A program made the position numbers and the translations under genes. Below, piece by piece: positions 8,006-16,928 of a stretch of DNA of 64,000 nucleotides (within the stretch, counting starts at the first letter, position 1; the number at the start of each line of letters is the position of its first letter). This DNA comes from Sulfurospirillum cavolei. Lineage in GTDB: Bacteria; Campylobacterota; Campylobacteria; Campylobacterales; Sulfurospirillaceae. The notes below the pieces were generated by a model. That model saw only the letters and a program-made list of their open reading frames with translations, had not been told where the DNA came from and ran no database searches. The stretch spans positions 124,001-188,000 of the forward strand of contig NZ_AP014724.1 of assembly GCF_001548055.1 (NCBI RefSeq), in the 5' to 3' direction.

Positions 8006-9232
8006 TTAATGCACGTCAAATGCCTGATCGATGTCCAAAAGTAAGTCTTCCATGTCCTCGATGCCCACCGAAAGACGAATCATTCCCTCGTTCAAATAAA
8101 ACCTCTTCTTTTGTTCGTCGGAGTATTCGGCGTAGATCGTATGGTAGGGGGCAATCGCTAAGGATTTATTGTCTTGGATGTTGGTTCCGCGACGAATCAG
8201 TTTAAGCGCGTTTAAAAAGGCATAGGTTTTCTCTTTGCTTGCTAGGCTAAACGTGACGATAGCACCGCCGCCGCTAAATTGTTTCGAAGAAGCGGCAAAC
8301 GAAGCGGAACTCTCAAGCAGAGGATAATCCACGCGGATTACTTCGTTTTTAGCGTGCAAATGTTTGGCAACGGCCAGTGCATTGTGACAGCTTCTTTGCA
8401 CTCTGAGGTCGAGCGTTTCCAGTCCCAAACAGAGCAGGTACGCACTTTGTGCAGTCAAAGAAGCGCCTAAATTGCGAAAGGTCTCTTTGCGAAGGCGCGC
8501 AAGAAAAGCATTGGAACCGAATTTTTTATAATAAGGTGCTAAAGTCGCATGGTTTTTCCATTCAAACGTGCCGTTATCGACGATCAATCCGCCTAAGACG
8601 TGACCGCCGCCGCTGAGGTATTTGGTTGCGGAGACGATTTCGATATCCACGCCGTGCTTTTTCGCATCGAAGATATTCCACGGCGTCATGGTCGTATCGA
8701 CGATGAAAGGGACGTTACGCTCTTTAAGGATGTTTTTGAGGGCTAGAAAATCGGGCACGATCAGTTGCGGATTGCTGATACTTTCGCAAAAGAGTAAACG
8801 CGTCTTGTCGTCGATCGCGGCTTGGACGGCGATAAGGTCGTTAACGTCCACATAACGTACTTCCACGCCAAAGTCGCTCAACAGGGTCTCGAAAAAAGAA
8901 AGGGTATTGCCGAAGAGATAGTTGGTCGTGATGATGTTGTCGCCGCTTTTCAAAAGCGCGAAAAAGGTATTGGCAATCGCCGCCATTCCCGTTGCCGTAG
9001 CGATAACCCCGAAAGCACCGCTGATCGCTTTGACTTTGAGTTCAAACTCTTCAATCGTTGGGTTTGAGGAGCGCGTATAGACGTGCCCCATTTTTTGCCC
9101 TTTAAAAACAGCTTCAAGGTCTTCAGATTTTTCAAACTCAAAGGCTGAACTTTGGTAGATCGGAAAACGCATTGCACCGTGTTGGTCCTTATGTGCAGGT
9201 TTGGCGTGCAATGCTTTGGTCGTAAATCCCAT
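8006..9232 (-). CDS. metY: MetY-type O-acetylhomoserine sulfhydrylase
   Basis: 408 residues of the Cys/Met-metabolism PLP enzyme family, with the PLP-lysine motif SATKYLSGGGH and upstream VDTTMTPW. Family and context point to O-acetylhomoserine sulfhydrylase. In Wolinella succinogenes the MetY partner of HcyS adds the carrier thiocarboxylate to O-acetylhomoserine, giving carrier-bound homocysteine. Here it is the last gene of the cluster holding hcyS, hcyF, hcyD and sir, so the same role is inferred. It has its own conserved leader (9261-9374). RBS AAGAAGGA precedes the ATG. Confidence 0.85.
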   Translation of the reverse strand: MGFTTKALHAKPAHKDQHGAMRFPIYQSSAFEFEKSEDLEAVFKGQKMGHVYTRSSNPTIEEFELKVKAISGAFGVIATATGMAAIANTFFALLKSGDNIITTNYLFGNTLSFFETLLSDFGVEVRYVDVNDLIAVQAAIDDKTRLLFCESISNPQLIVPDFLALKNILKERNVPFIVDTTMTPWNIFDAKKHGVDIEIVSATKYLSGGGHVLGGLIVDNGTFEWKNHATLAPYYKKFGSNAFLARLRKETFRNLGASLTAQSAYLLCLGLETLDLRVQRSCHNALAVAKHLHAKNEVIRVDYPLLESSASFAASSKQFSGGGAIVTFSLASKEKTYAFLNALKLIRRGTNIQDNKSLAIAPYHTIYAEYSDEQKKRFYLNEGMIRLSVGIEDMEDLLLDIDQAFDVH

Positions 9233-9260
9233 ACAATATCCTTCTTTAACTTTTGTAAAT

Positions 9261-9374
9261 CAGCTTCCGAAATAAATCTTTTCAGGGCACGGTTAAGACA
9301 CGACGGGAACCCCGAAACGCTCCGCTTATTCGTCCCATCGGCTTAAAGTGTTTCGTGCAGATTTTTTCTACGCG
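9261..9374 (-). promoter_or_regulatory. Structured sulfur-gene leader, copy 1 (metY)
   Basis: 114 nt that align without gaps to 12998-13111 upstream of sir. The central 47 nt (9297-9343) are identical, while the flanks have diverged. Read as RNA: outer pairs CAC/GTG and TTAAG/CTTAA, inner GATGGGA/TCCCGTC, and apical CGAA/TTCG. The outer stem is TTGAG/CTCAA in the other copy, a compensatory change. It ends about 28 nt before the metY ATG. It matches no riboswitch class I recognise; a regulatory RNA is inferred. Confidence 0.65.
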
Positions 9375-9382
9375 GTTTACGT

Positions 9383-10651
9383 TTACATGTAAATGATTTT
9401 GCCGCTATTTTCAGCGGGTACAATATTCTCTTTTGCCACACATTCACCGATGATTAAGACCGCCGGTGTGGCACATAACGCCGCCATTTTAGCCAAATTT
9501 CCCACAGTTCCTACTATCGTGATCTGATCAGGTAGGTCGATCTTTGAGACAAATGCCGCAGGAAGATAGGGGTCGATGCCTTCTTTGGCTATGGCATCTT
9601 CGATCTTTTTGGCAAAACTGTGTGCCATCAAAACAATGACCGTATGCAACGGCTGTTTTAAAATGCCCACCCAATCATCGTTAAACAGCGTTTCCCTCAG
9701 GTGTGCTGAGACAATGGTCACCCCTTTGGAAATGTCTCGAATGGTCGGCACAATGCCAGAAACGGTGCAGGAGCGAAATGCGGAGCTGACGCCGTTGATG
9801 ACCTCAAAAGCGATGCCATGCTGAGCCAACACCTGTTTTTCTTCGCCCAAGCGCCCAAACAGAAGTGCTTCGCCCCCTTTAAGGCGTCCGACGACGAGTC
9901 CTTGTTTGGCGTATTCGACCAAAAGCGCGTTGATTTCGTCTTGACTTTTGGAGTGAAAGCCTTTCTTTTTACTCACGTCGACCACTTTACATGTAAGGGG
10001 AATGAGAGAGCGAATCTCCTCAGAAACCAGCGCGTCCACCAAAGCAACATCGAGCAGTTCAAAGGCGTTTAAGGCGTCTAACGTAAGGTTGCCCACATAG
10101 CCTGTGCCACAGCTGATGAGAAAAACTTTTCCCACACCCGCTTCAGCCATGCCGCGCAGTTTTTCGAGGTCACGGTCTGGTTTTTGACGTTCATTTTTAA
10201 GACGCTCAATCAGAGATGTGAGATCGCGCGGTAAAATTTTCTCGATTTTGTCACGAATGACTTGCGCCAACGTGGGCGAACTGCCACCACTGCTGACAGC
10301 GACTTGAATGTCCCCACGACGCGTCAACGCGCTGAAGTAAAAATCACACAGTTCGGGCACATCGACGACATTGAGCCAAAAGCGCAGGCGAGGCTTCAAA
10401 GCCACGAGACAGTTGGTTACCGCTTCATTGCCCGTTGCGTCGATAATCACCTCAAAACCCTCAGCATCAGCATCTTCAAACGCTTTACATGTAAACGTTT
10501 TGGACGCAAAATAGTCGTCCAAAACCTCAGTTGCTACAATCTCATAGGCAAAATCAAGGCTATCGAGCACGCGCGCTTTCTGGGCGGCGACTTTGCCAGC
10601 ACCAATGAGAAGCGTTTTTTTGGGCGTTAGCGCGATGCCTAAGGTACTCAT
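9383..10651 (-). CDS. cysG: CysG-like siroheme synthase
   Basis: 422 residues in two parts. The N-terminal precorrin-2 dehydrogenase/ferrochelatase part has the nucleotide site TLLIGAGKVAAQKARVL and VSSGGSSPTLAQVIRDKIE. The C-terminal uroporphyrinogen-III methyltransferase part starts near residue 172 and carries GRLKGGEALLFGRLGEE. The usual VGAGPGD entry motif is altered to ISCGTGYVG, so methyltransferase activity deserves a check. It would supply siroheme to the sulfite reductase encoded upstream; its ATG overlaps the sir stop by four bases. The stop codon is part of a TTACATGTAA palindrome. Confidence 0.85.
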   Translation of the reverse strand: MSTLGIALTPKKTLLIGAGKVAAQKARVLDSLDFAYEIVATEVLDDYFASKTFTCKAFEDADAEGFEVIIDATGNEAVTNCLVALKPRLRFWLNVVDVPELCDFYFSALTRRGDIQVAVSSGGSSPTLAQVIRDKIEKILPRDLTSLIERLKNERQKPDRDLEKLRGMAEAGVGKVFLISCGTGYVGNLTLDALNAFELLDVALVDALVSEEIRSLIPLTCKVVDVSKKKGFHSKSQDEINALLVEYAKQGLVVGRLKGGEALLFGRLGEEKQVLAQHGIAFEVINGVSSAFRSCTVSGIVPTIRDISKGVTIVSAHLRETLFNDDWVGILKQPLHTVIVLMAHSFAKKIEDAIAKEGIDPYLPAAFVSKIDLPDQITIVGTVGNLAKMAALCATPAVLIIGECVAKENIVPAENSGKIIYM

Positions 10652-12930
10652 TTTTTCACGATCCTAACGCGCCAGCCGTTACCCTCTTTGGTGGTGGCTT
10701 CGACTTTGTGACCTTCTCCTGCGACGGATTTGGGTACGTTGTCGATCGGTGCGCCATCATCAAGTAAAATCTCCAAAACTTCGCCGCTTCCGATTTTGGA
10801 GAGCTCCATCTTGGTTTTCACAAAGTTCATCGGACACGCCACACCGCTGAGGTCTTTAAAATGCACCGCTTTTTCTTCTTTGACTTCGGCAGCGGCCGCA
10901 AGCTCTTTTTCTTTCGCAAATTTAAGTGTGTGATCCATGCTCGCATAAAGCTTCATCACCTCTTCGGCAAGCTCAATCGATTTCTCATCGGCATCACCCT
11001 CTAGCATCGTGCCAAAGTAGGCATTCAACAGTGTGGTGTCGATAAAATGCGTTTTAAACGCTTTCAAAACGCCCGCTTTATCGCGCGCATCTTCCCCACG
11101 TGTCACAAGAAGCATACGAGCGGAGAGTAAACGAATGAGTTCAAAATCTTTCTCTTCTTTCTCAAGCGCCTCTTTCAGGGCTTTTTTATCGGCTTCGATG
11201 AGGTCGTACATACCCGCACTACATTCGCCCACGCCTCTTCCTTTTAAGGAGAAGAGCTCGACCGCGTTGTAGTCAAAGTACGGATTTTTGTCGTCATTAA
11301 ATGAAGGAATTTCCACGTATTTTTTAGAAATCTCTTCGACGATTTTCAGTCCGCCATCGTCAATCCAGTCAGCAAAACTCTCGTATTTTTTTACATGCTT
11401 AAGCCATGTATCTAACACTTCTTCGACAAAAGCAGGGAGGTGGAATGCCGCAACATCGCCCGCTTTTTGCGCAAACACTGTGCCTTCCCCAGATGTCCTT
11501 GTGCCTGCTACGACGTTGTAGGCTGGGTAGGAGTAGCCCTCGTTGCGTTGCACTTTGCCAAAAAAGCCAAGATCGCCGATAAGGTGTTTACCACAACTGT
11601 TTGGACAACCCGATAAATGGATTTTAAAACCTTGAAGTGCGTCATAATCGCGTTCGTCTAAGAGTTTGCTCAAACGCTTCTGAATCGCATCAACGGCACC
11701 TCTGGGACGAGCAATGCCAAGCTGACATGTCGCCGCTCCCGTACACGCAACCATATCGCCAAAGAGCGTTGGGCGCACGACGTCTTTAGAGAAGTGTTGC
11801 AAGATGTCATGCAAGCTTGCCATTTGTGGAGCTGTTAGGTTACGAATGTAGAGGTTTTGATCGCCTGTAAAACGAAGCACATCTTCACCAAAAGGAAGCA
11901 GTGCGTTGGCAAGGGCGCGTGCATGGTTAAAATGAATATCGCCCAAATGCACTGGCACTTTGCATCCGTAAAGTCCTGCTTGTTTTTGCGCGTAAACGTA
12001 GCGATTCCACCATTTTGAGATAGATGCAGGCACGTTAAAAGGCTCACTTTCTGTGTTGCCAATGGTTCGCTCAATCTCTACAATCGGCAATTCCCAGTCA
12101 CCTTTGGCTTTAATTGCTTCGATCTCAACATTGACGAGCCTTCTAAACTCGTCCATGCCCAACTCTTCGATCAAGAAGCGAAGGCGTGCGGCGTGTTTGT
12201 TTTTGCGGTTACCGTTTTGGTCAAATACCTGTTTGATCGCTTGAGCGTACAAAAAGACTTCAGTGTCGGGTACAAAATCAAGAAATTTGCTTCCCACGCG
12301 AGACTTCGCACCCATGCCGCCTGCGACAAAGAGTTTAAAGCCCTTCACACCGTTTTCGATCTTGGCAATAAAACCGACATCATGGATGGTTGCATAACCA
12401 CGATCGGCCTCGGAGCCGCTAAAGGTGATTTTGAATTTGCGTGGCAATGCAAATGAATCTTTTTGCTCCAACATTTTGGTCGTCAAAGCAAGCGCGTAAG
12501 GTGAAACGTCAAAGACTTCATCGGGCGCAGTGCCTGCTAGAGGGTCTGCTGTGATATTGCGCACGGTGTTACCGCCGCCGCCACGACCGCTCAGACCAAT
12601 GCTGTGCAAGGTTGTGATGATGTCGATGATGTCTTCGATCTTAACGTAGTGAAGCTGTGCGCCACCGCGTGTAGTGATGTGAATCGCCTCATGTGCGTAT
12701 TTTTCCGCCAGATCAGCCAAAGTCAAAAGCTGTGTGGGGGTCAAAATACCGCCAGCGAGTTTGATGCGCACCATAAAAGTGTTGGCTTCGCGTTGCTCGT
12801 ACACGCCAAAAGGCACGCGCATCGTTTTAAAGGTCAGCTCATCCAGTGTGCCTGCTAAAAAATCGGCATGGTTTTTTTTGAAAACTTCGAGGTCATCGTA
12901 GACAAGTTGGGGGATAATATAATGGCTCAT
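10648..12930 (-). CDS. sir: Sulfite reductase with C-terminal TusA-like domain
   Basis: 760 residues from the ATG at 12930, chosen because AAGGAG lies eight bases upstream; a longer frame exists but lacks support. The first 540 or so residues form a siroheme/[4Fe-4S] sulfite-nitrite reductase with ligands CTGAATC and CPNSC. A helical stretch follows, and about the last 70 residues form a TusA/SirA-like fold with the sulfur-carrier cysteine in SGVACPMNFVKTK. It should reduce sulfite to sulfide for the HcyS pathway; the TusA part may hand the sulfur on. An upstream structured leader suggests separate control. Confidence 0.88.
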   Translation of the reverse strand: MSHYIIPQLVYDDLEVFKKNHADFLAGTLDELTFKTMRVPFGVYEQREANTFMVRIKLAGGILTPTQLLTLADLAEKYAHEAIHITTRGGAQLHYVKIEDIIDIITTLHSIGLSGRGGGGNTVRNITADPLAGTAPDEVFDVSPYALALTTKMLEQKDSFALPRKFKITFSGSEADRGYATIHDVGFIAKIENGVKGFKLFVAGGMGAKSRVGSKFLDFVPDTEVFLYAQAIKQVFDQNGNRKNKHAARLRFLIEELGMDEFRRLVNVEIEAIKAKGDWELPIVEIERTIGNTESEPFNVPASISKWWNRYVYAQKQAGLYGCKVPVHLGDIHFNHARALANALLPFGEDVLRFTGDQNLYIRNLTAPQMASLHDILQHFSKDVVRPTLFGDMVACTGAATCQLGIARPRGAVDAIQKRLSKLLDERDYDALQGFKIHLSGCPNSCGKHLIGDLGFFGKVQRNEGYSYPAYNVVAGTRTSGEGTVFAQKAGDVAAFHLPAFVEEVLDTWLKHVKKYESFADWIDDGGLKIVEEISKKYVEIPSFNDDKNPYFDYNAVELFSLKGRGVGECSAGMYDLIEADKKALKEALEKEEKDFELIRLLSARMLLVTRGEDARDKAGVLKAFKTHFIDTTLLNAYFGTMLEGDADEKSIELAEEVMKLYASMDHTLKFAKEKELAAAAEVKEEKAVHFKDLSGVACPMNFVKTKMELSKIGSGEVLEILLDDGAPIDNVPKSVAGEGHKVEATTKEGNGWRVRIVKK

Positions 12931-12997
12931 AATCGTAACTCCTTTGATGTTACATGTAAACGTTTTGATGAAGAAGATGCGTAGAAAAAATATAAAA

Positions 12998-13111
12998 CAG
13001 CTTTCAAAACAAACCTTCATGCAACACGGTTGAGACACGACGGGAACCCCGAAACGCTCCGCTTATTCGTCCCATCGGCTCAAAGTGTTTTATTCAGGTT
13101 GTTTCTTCGCG
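12998..13111 (-). promoter_or_regulatory. Structured sulfur-gene leader, copy 2 (sir)
   Basis: Partner of 9261-9374 with the same length, same strand and an identical 47-nt core (13034-13080). The outer stem here is ACAC(T)TTGAG paired with CTCAA(CC)GTGT. The leader starts 68 nt before the sir ATG; between them lie a TTACATGTAA palindrome (12950-12959) and the RBS. Same place, same sense and a covarying stem support a cis-acting RNA for sulfur or methionine status. The ligand is unknown. Confidence 0.65.
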
Positions 13112-13134
13112 TTTTATAGACGCGTTTTCATTAA

Positions 13135-13536
13135 TCAATCTTTTATTATTTCAATTTCTTCTTTTTCAACCGTTTTATTTTTAATGATAAATGACTTCAT
13201 ATCAGGCGTTTCACCTGCGAGTGAGACGATGATATAGCTAACATTTGGGTCATACGCCAAACGAATATCTTCTTCACTTGGGCGTGCGGGTGTTTCGGGG
13301 TGCGAATGGTACACCGAAATCAGTCTAAGACCCTCTTTTTGCGTCTTTTTAAACGCGTCAAACTGCTCTTGCGGATCAAAGCTGAAGTGCTCGTTGCTTG
13401 CGTCCCTGTTTTTCATAGGGATGGCATACTTCACTTCGCCATTGATCCCCGCAAGATAACCGCACGCTTCAATGGGTGTATCTTTTAAGGCGTGTGCGAC
13501 GATCTCATCGTACACACTTTGAGGAATTTTAATCAT
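13135..13536 (-). CDS. hcyD: HcyD-type JAMM metalloprotease
   Basis: 133 residues of the JAB1/MPN+ zinc protease fold. The catalytic set is visible: Glu in PIEACGYLAG, YHSHPETPARPSEED giving HxH and the Ser/Asp. In Wolinella the homologous protein trims the terminal alanine from the sulfur carrier and later frees homocysteine from it. The neighbouring carrier here ends in Gly-Gly-Gly-Ala, so the substrate fits. The start overlaps the hcyF stop (ATGA). Confidence 0.85.
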   Translation of the reverse strand: MIKIPQSVYDEIVAHALKDTPIEACGYLAGINGEVKYAIPMKNRDASNEHFSFDPQEQFDAFKKTQKEGLRLISVYHSHPETPARPSEEDIRLAYDPNVSYIIVSLAGETPDMKSFIIKNKTVEKEEIEIIKD

Positions 13537-14339
13537 AGCTTTGCCTCACACACAACCGCTTCATAATCTCGTATCTCTTTGATGCCTTCCCCTCCGCATA
13601 CACGGCATTTAGGATTTTTCTTGAAATTGACATTTCTAAAGTTCATGCTTTTCGCATCAAAGGTTAAGAGTCTGTTGTAGAGTGGCTCACCTACTCCTAC
13701 GATGTATTTGAGCGCTTCCGCGGCTTGAATGGTTCCAAGCATACCCGCAACCGCACCTAAAATGCCCGCACTTGAGCAGGTCGGGATAGCGTTTGCTGGA
13801 GGTGGGCTGTCAAACACACACGCGTAACATGCGCTCTCATTGGGTTTGATCGTCATTGTTTGTCCACCAAAACGCAAAATACCACCGTGAGAGTAGGGAA
13901 CATTGGCTAAAACACACGCGTCGTTGATGAGAAATTTGGACGAGAAATTGTCTGTTCCATCGATGACAAAGTCATAGCCTTTCACGATGTCCAAGATGTT
14001 CGACGCGTCTAAAAATTTTTGATAGACGGTCACTTTGACATTGGGGTTGATCGCTTCCATCTTCGCTTTGGCTGAGAGCACTTTGGGTACGTTTACATCT
14101 ACTGTTGTGTGAATAACTTGACGTTGAAGGTTTGAAAGATCGACCACATCGCCATCCACAATCCCGATCTCACCCACACCCGCCGCGGCTAAGTAAAGGG
14201 CTACGGGAGAACCAAGTCCGCCCGCTCCGATGACCAAAACTTTAGAATTTGCGATCTTCTCTTGACCCTCAATACCTACATCTTGGAGGATGATATGGCG
14301 TGAATAACGCTCTAATTCCTCATCGCTAAAATCTCTCAC
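13533..14339 (-). CDS. hcyF: HcyF-type E1-like adenylyltransferase
   Basis: 268 residues of the ThiF/MoeB family: nucleotide loop GAGGLGSPVALYLAAAG, a downstream IVDGDVVDLSNLQRQ, a zinc site of two CxxC pairs (ACYACVF and CRVCGGEG) and a PTCSSAGILG segment. The enzyme activates the carrier C-terminus as an acyl-adenylate so bisulfide can form a thiocarboxylate. The start is GTG at 14339, overlapping the hcyS stop (GTGA), which implies translational coupling. Confidence 0.87.
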   Translation of the reverse strand: MRDFSDEELERYSRHIILQDVGIEGQEKIANSKVLVIGAGGLGSPVALYLAAAGVGEIGIVDGDVVDLSNLQRQVIHTTVDVNVPKVLSAKAKMEAINPNVKVTVYQKFLDASNILDIVKGYDFVIDGTDNFSSKFLINDACVLANVPYSHGGILRFGGQTMTIKPNESACYACVFDSPPPANAIPTCSSAGILGAVAGMLGTIQAAEALKYIVGVGEPLYNRLLTFDAKSMNFRNVNFKKNPKCRVCGGEGIKEIRDYEAVVCEAKL

Positions 14340-14542
14340 GCGCCACCTCCCATAAAGTATAAAAAGTTGATTTCATCGCCTTCTTTAAGCGTTGTTGTTG
14401 CATAGGTGTCTTTGGTTAAAAACTCGTCGTTAAGTTGTACCGAAACCATGTCAGGTTGCTCCACATCTTCAATGACCAACAATTCTGAAAGAACGATACC
14501 GTCCTTAATCTCTTTTACATCGCCGTTAATGGTTAATTTCAT
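14336..14542 (-). CDS. hcyS: HcyS sulfur-carrier protein with terminal alanine
   Basis: 68 residues with the ThiS/MoaD ubiquitin-like fold. It ends FMGGGA: the usual C-terminal Gly-Gly is followed by one alanine. That matches HcyS-Ala of Wolinella succinogenes, where HcyD removes the alanine before activation. It is the first of three overlapping genes hcyS-hcyF-hcyD. It carries sulfide as a thiocarboxylate to O-acetylhomoserine. RBS AAAAGGA precedes the ATG. Confidence 0.88.
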   Translation of the reverse strand: MKLTINGDVKEIKDGIVLSELLVIEDVEQPDMVSVQLNDEFLTKDTYATTTLKEGDEINFLYFMGGGA

Positions 14543-14569
14543 AGTTGTCCTTTTATATCAAATTTAAAA

Positions 14570-14582
14570 GCACCAAGGGTGC
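14570..14582 (-). terminator. Small hairpin upstream of hcyS
   Basis: GCACC-CTT-GGTGC followed by TTTT on the minus strand, 28 bases before the hcyS start. It may stop or slow transcripts coming from cysN, giving attenuation between the sulfate-reduction and carrier genes. The T run is short, so the effect may be partial. Confidence 0.45.
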
Positions 14583-14584
14583 GC

Positions 14585-14650
14585 GGGCATTCCGCCGAGG
14601 AAAACCCAGTGTTAACGTAGCTTTGAGAGCTTTGCCCTCAAAGCGTGTTA
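14585..14650 (-). repeat. Dispersed hairpin repeat, copy B
   Basis: Counterpart of 7577-7651, on the minus strand between cysN and hcyS. The main stem GCTTTGAG/CTCAAAGC is extended outward by GTTAA/TTAAC. A second stem TTCC-TCGGC-GGAA is framed by GGG and CCC. Stems differ from copy A mostly in a pair-preserving way. Confidence 0.6.
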
Positions 14651-14673
14651 AGAGTTCTTATTAGGACTCGCCT

Positions 14674-16047
14674 TTAATGGAACTGATGGGGAAAATGTTT
14701 TCTTAAAAGCGCAAAAAGCTCTTCTTCAAATTCCGCATTGCTACTTGCTTTGTCGACTAAAACATCATTTACATGTAAAGATTTCGTGCGACGGTTGGTG
14801 TACTGCTCCAACACTTCGGTGATGATACCACCTCCTGCGATGTCAAACTCATCGACGATGACAAAACGACCGAGTTTTTGGTTCTCCGCGAAAAGCTCCA
14901 TCGCTAAAAGATCATGCACTCTAAAAACCACGCACGCTGCTTCGTGACGTCCCACACTTGGTTCATCGGCACGATCTAGGGTATCGCCATCGATGACACG
15001 TTTGATCTCTTCAAGATAGATCGTGCTTTGCGCTGAGCCGATCTTGATTTTATACGGTTTATCGAGCTCCAAAGGTTTTGCGCCCAACCAAAAAAGATTG
15101 GCTTCAAAACGATTACTCACCTTTGGCGCACTTTGATCGGCACGTGCGACCACTTCGCCGTTGCGCACGTAAATTTGCGTTTGAAGCGTAAAGCCAACGG
15201 CTTCGCTCTCTTTGACACTGCTTTTCACAGGCGTGTTAAAACTCTCGATACTCGCGACACGTGAACGTTTCAAAGAGGGGTAAAAGATGACTTCATCGTT
15301 TACATGTAACTCGCCGCTCGTCACCGTTCCCGCATAAATGCGTCGGTCATCGTTGTCGCGTGTAAATTTGTACACGTCTTGCAGAGGCATTCTAAAGTCT
15401 TCGTTCGCTTTTTCTTCCACACTGGTGAAACTATCCAAAACCTCTAAAACGGTTGGTCCTTTGTACCACGCTGTCTGTGTGGAATGCTCGATGAGGTTCA
15501 CACCCTCACGCGCGCTGATAGGGATAAACACATCGGCTTTCACGCCCAGCGTTGCGAGGTATTCGCTGTACTCGATTCTGAGCTTATTAAAAGCGACTTC
15601 GCTAAAGTTCACCAAGTCCATTTTATTGACCACGATCGCGACTTGTTTGATGCCCAAAAGGGAAAGCAACATACCGTGACGTTTGGAGTTTTCGGCTACA
15701 CCCTCTTTCGCGTCGATAAGCAAAAGTGCCGCCTCAGCACGTGACGCCCCACTGATCATGTTTTTCAAAAATTCGATGTGACCGGGTGCATCGATAATGA
15801 TGTACTCACGTTTTTTACTCTGGAAAAAGACACGCGCGCTGTCAATGGTAATGCCTTGCTTTTGCTCATCGGCAAGTGCGTCAAGCAAGAAGGCGTACTC
15901 AAAAGGACGTGCATTGTTTTCGCACATCTTTTTCACACTCTCTAGTTTTCCTTGTGGCAATGAGTCAGTGTCGGCAAGTAGACGCCCGATGAGCGTACTT
16001 TTACCGTGATCGACGTGCCCTGTGATGACAATATTGAGTCTTTGCAT
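14674..16047 (-). CDS. cysN: CysN, sulfate adenylyltransferase GTPase subunit
   Basis: 457 residues of the EF-Tu-like GTPase family: G1 [10 protein letters not shown]3 DAPGH, G4 NKMD, then the beta-barrel domains. It drives APS synthesis from ATP and sulfate together with CysD. The length shows no fused APS kinase. The ATG shares one base with the cysD stop (TAATG). Two TTACATGTAA palindromes lie inside the coding sequence. Confidence 0.93.
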   Translation of the reverse strand: MQRLNIVITGHVDHGKSTLIGRLLADTDSLPQGKLESVKKMCENNARPFEYAFLLDALADEQKQGITIDSARVFFQSKKREYIIIDAPGHIEFLKNMISGASRAEAALLLIDAKEGVAENSKRHGMLLSLLGIKQVAIVVNKMDLVNFSEVAFNKLRIEYSEYLATLGVKADVFIPISAREGVNLIEHSTQTAWYKGPTVLEVLDSFTSVEEKANEDFRMPLQDVYKFTRDNDDRRIYAGTVTSGELHVNDEVIFYPSLKRSRVASIESFNTPVKSSVKESEAVGFTLQTQIYVRNGEVVARADQSAPKVSNRFEANLFWLGAKPLELDKPYKIKIGSAQSTIYLEEIKRVIDGDTLDRADEPSVGRHEAACVVFRVHDLLAMELFAENQKLGRFVIVDEFDIAGGGIITEVLEQYTNRRTKSLHVNDVLVDKASSNAEFEEELFALLRKHFPHQFH

Positions 16048-16925
16048 TACATGTATCCTTCTTTTCTTAGTGCCTCTAACGTTCCGCCGCCGTCTTTATC
16101 TTGAGCGCGACCTGAGCGTTCCGCGATGTCTTTGAACTTCCCAGAGGTCAGCTCTGTGATGATCTCTTGAGGATTTTTCGCTTCCGAATCGACAGGCGCC
16201 GTACACGGATAACATCCCAAAGAGCGGTAACGTTTGCCATTTCCTTGGTTAAAATAGAGATTGATGATAGGAATGTTCTCCCGCTCAATGTACTCCCAAA
16301 TATTGAGCTCCGTCCACTCCAAAAGCGGGTGAATGCGCACATGCGTTCCTGGGGCAAAGTCCGTTTTGTACTGGTTCCACAGCTCTGGCGGTTGCGTACT
16401 GGCATCCCATTCGCTCTTTTCATCACGCGCTGAAAAGACGCGCTCTTTGGAGCGGCTTCCCTCTTCATCCGCTCTTACGCCTACGATAACACCCGTGTAA
16501 GGGGCTCCGTTTAACTCATCTTCCCAGACTTTTTTGTAAGGGTTCCATTTGCGGCGCGCCCATGTACCATCAAGTGTGTACTTGAGTGCGTCGCTTTTAA
16601 GCTTTTTACAACAACTAAGCCTGTCCAGTCCATTGACAAACGTTTCACCCTTGGCTAGCGCTTCTTTGTTTTGTCCAACCACCAGGTTTAAGTCCCATTG
16701 AATCGCTATTTCATCGCGGTAGCGAATCATCTCTGGAATTTTAAACGCTGTATCAATATGTACCAATGGGTAAGGTACATGGGAAAAAAATGCTTTTCGT
16801 GTGAGCCACAAGAGTACCGTGCTATCTTTTCCGATGCTCCAAAGCATGGCAAGATTTGGGAAGCTACGGTAAGCTTCTCGCAAAATGTAAATACTCTGAG
16901 CTTCGAGTCTGTCTAAATGATCCAT
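16047..16925 (-). CDS. cysD: CysD, sulfate adenylyltransferase catalytic subunit
   Basis: 292 residues with the ATP-pyrophosphatase loop [19 protein letters not shown] and the family motif [11 protein letters not shown] near the C-terminus. With CysN it makes adenosine 5'-phosphosulfate. Together with cysH it forms the assimilatory sulfate block of the operon; it starts three bases after the cysH stop. Confidence 0.94.
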   Translation of the reverse strand: MDHLDRLEAQSIYILREAYRSFPNLAMLWSIGKDSTVLLWLTRKAFFSHVPYPLVHIDTAFKIPEMIRYRDEIAIQWDLNLVVGQNKEALAKGETFVNGLDRLSCCKKLKSDALKYTLDGTWARRKWNPYKKVWEDELNGAPYTGVIVGVRADEEGSRSKERVFSARDEKSEWDASTQPPELWNQYKTDFAPGTHVRIHPLLEWTELNIWEYIERENIPIINLYFNQGNGKRYRSLGCYPCTAPVDSEAKNPQEIITELTSGKFKDIAERSGRAQDKDGGGTLEALRKEGYM

Positions 16926-16928
16926 TAG

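Noticed and set aside
12931-13038. N-terminal extension of sulfite reductase by 36 codons
   Set aside because: The extension covers the leader and a TTACATGTAA site; the ATG at 12930 has a proper AAGGAG.
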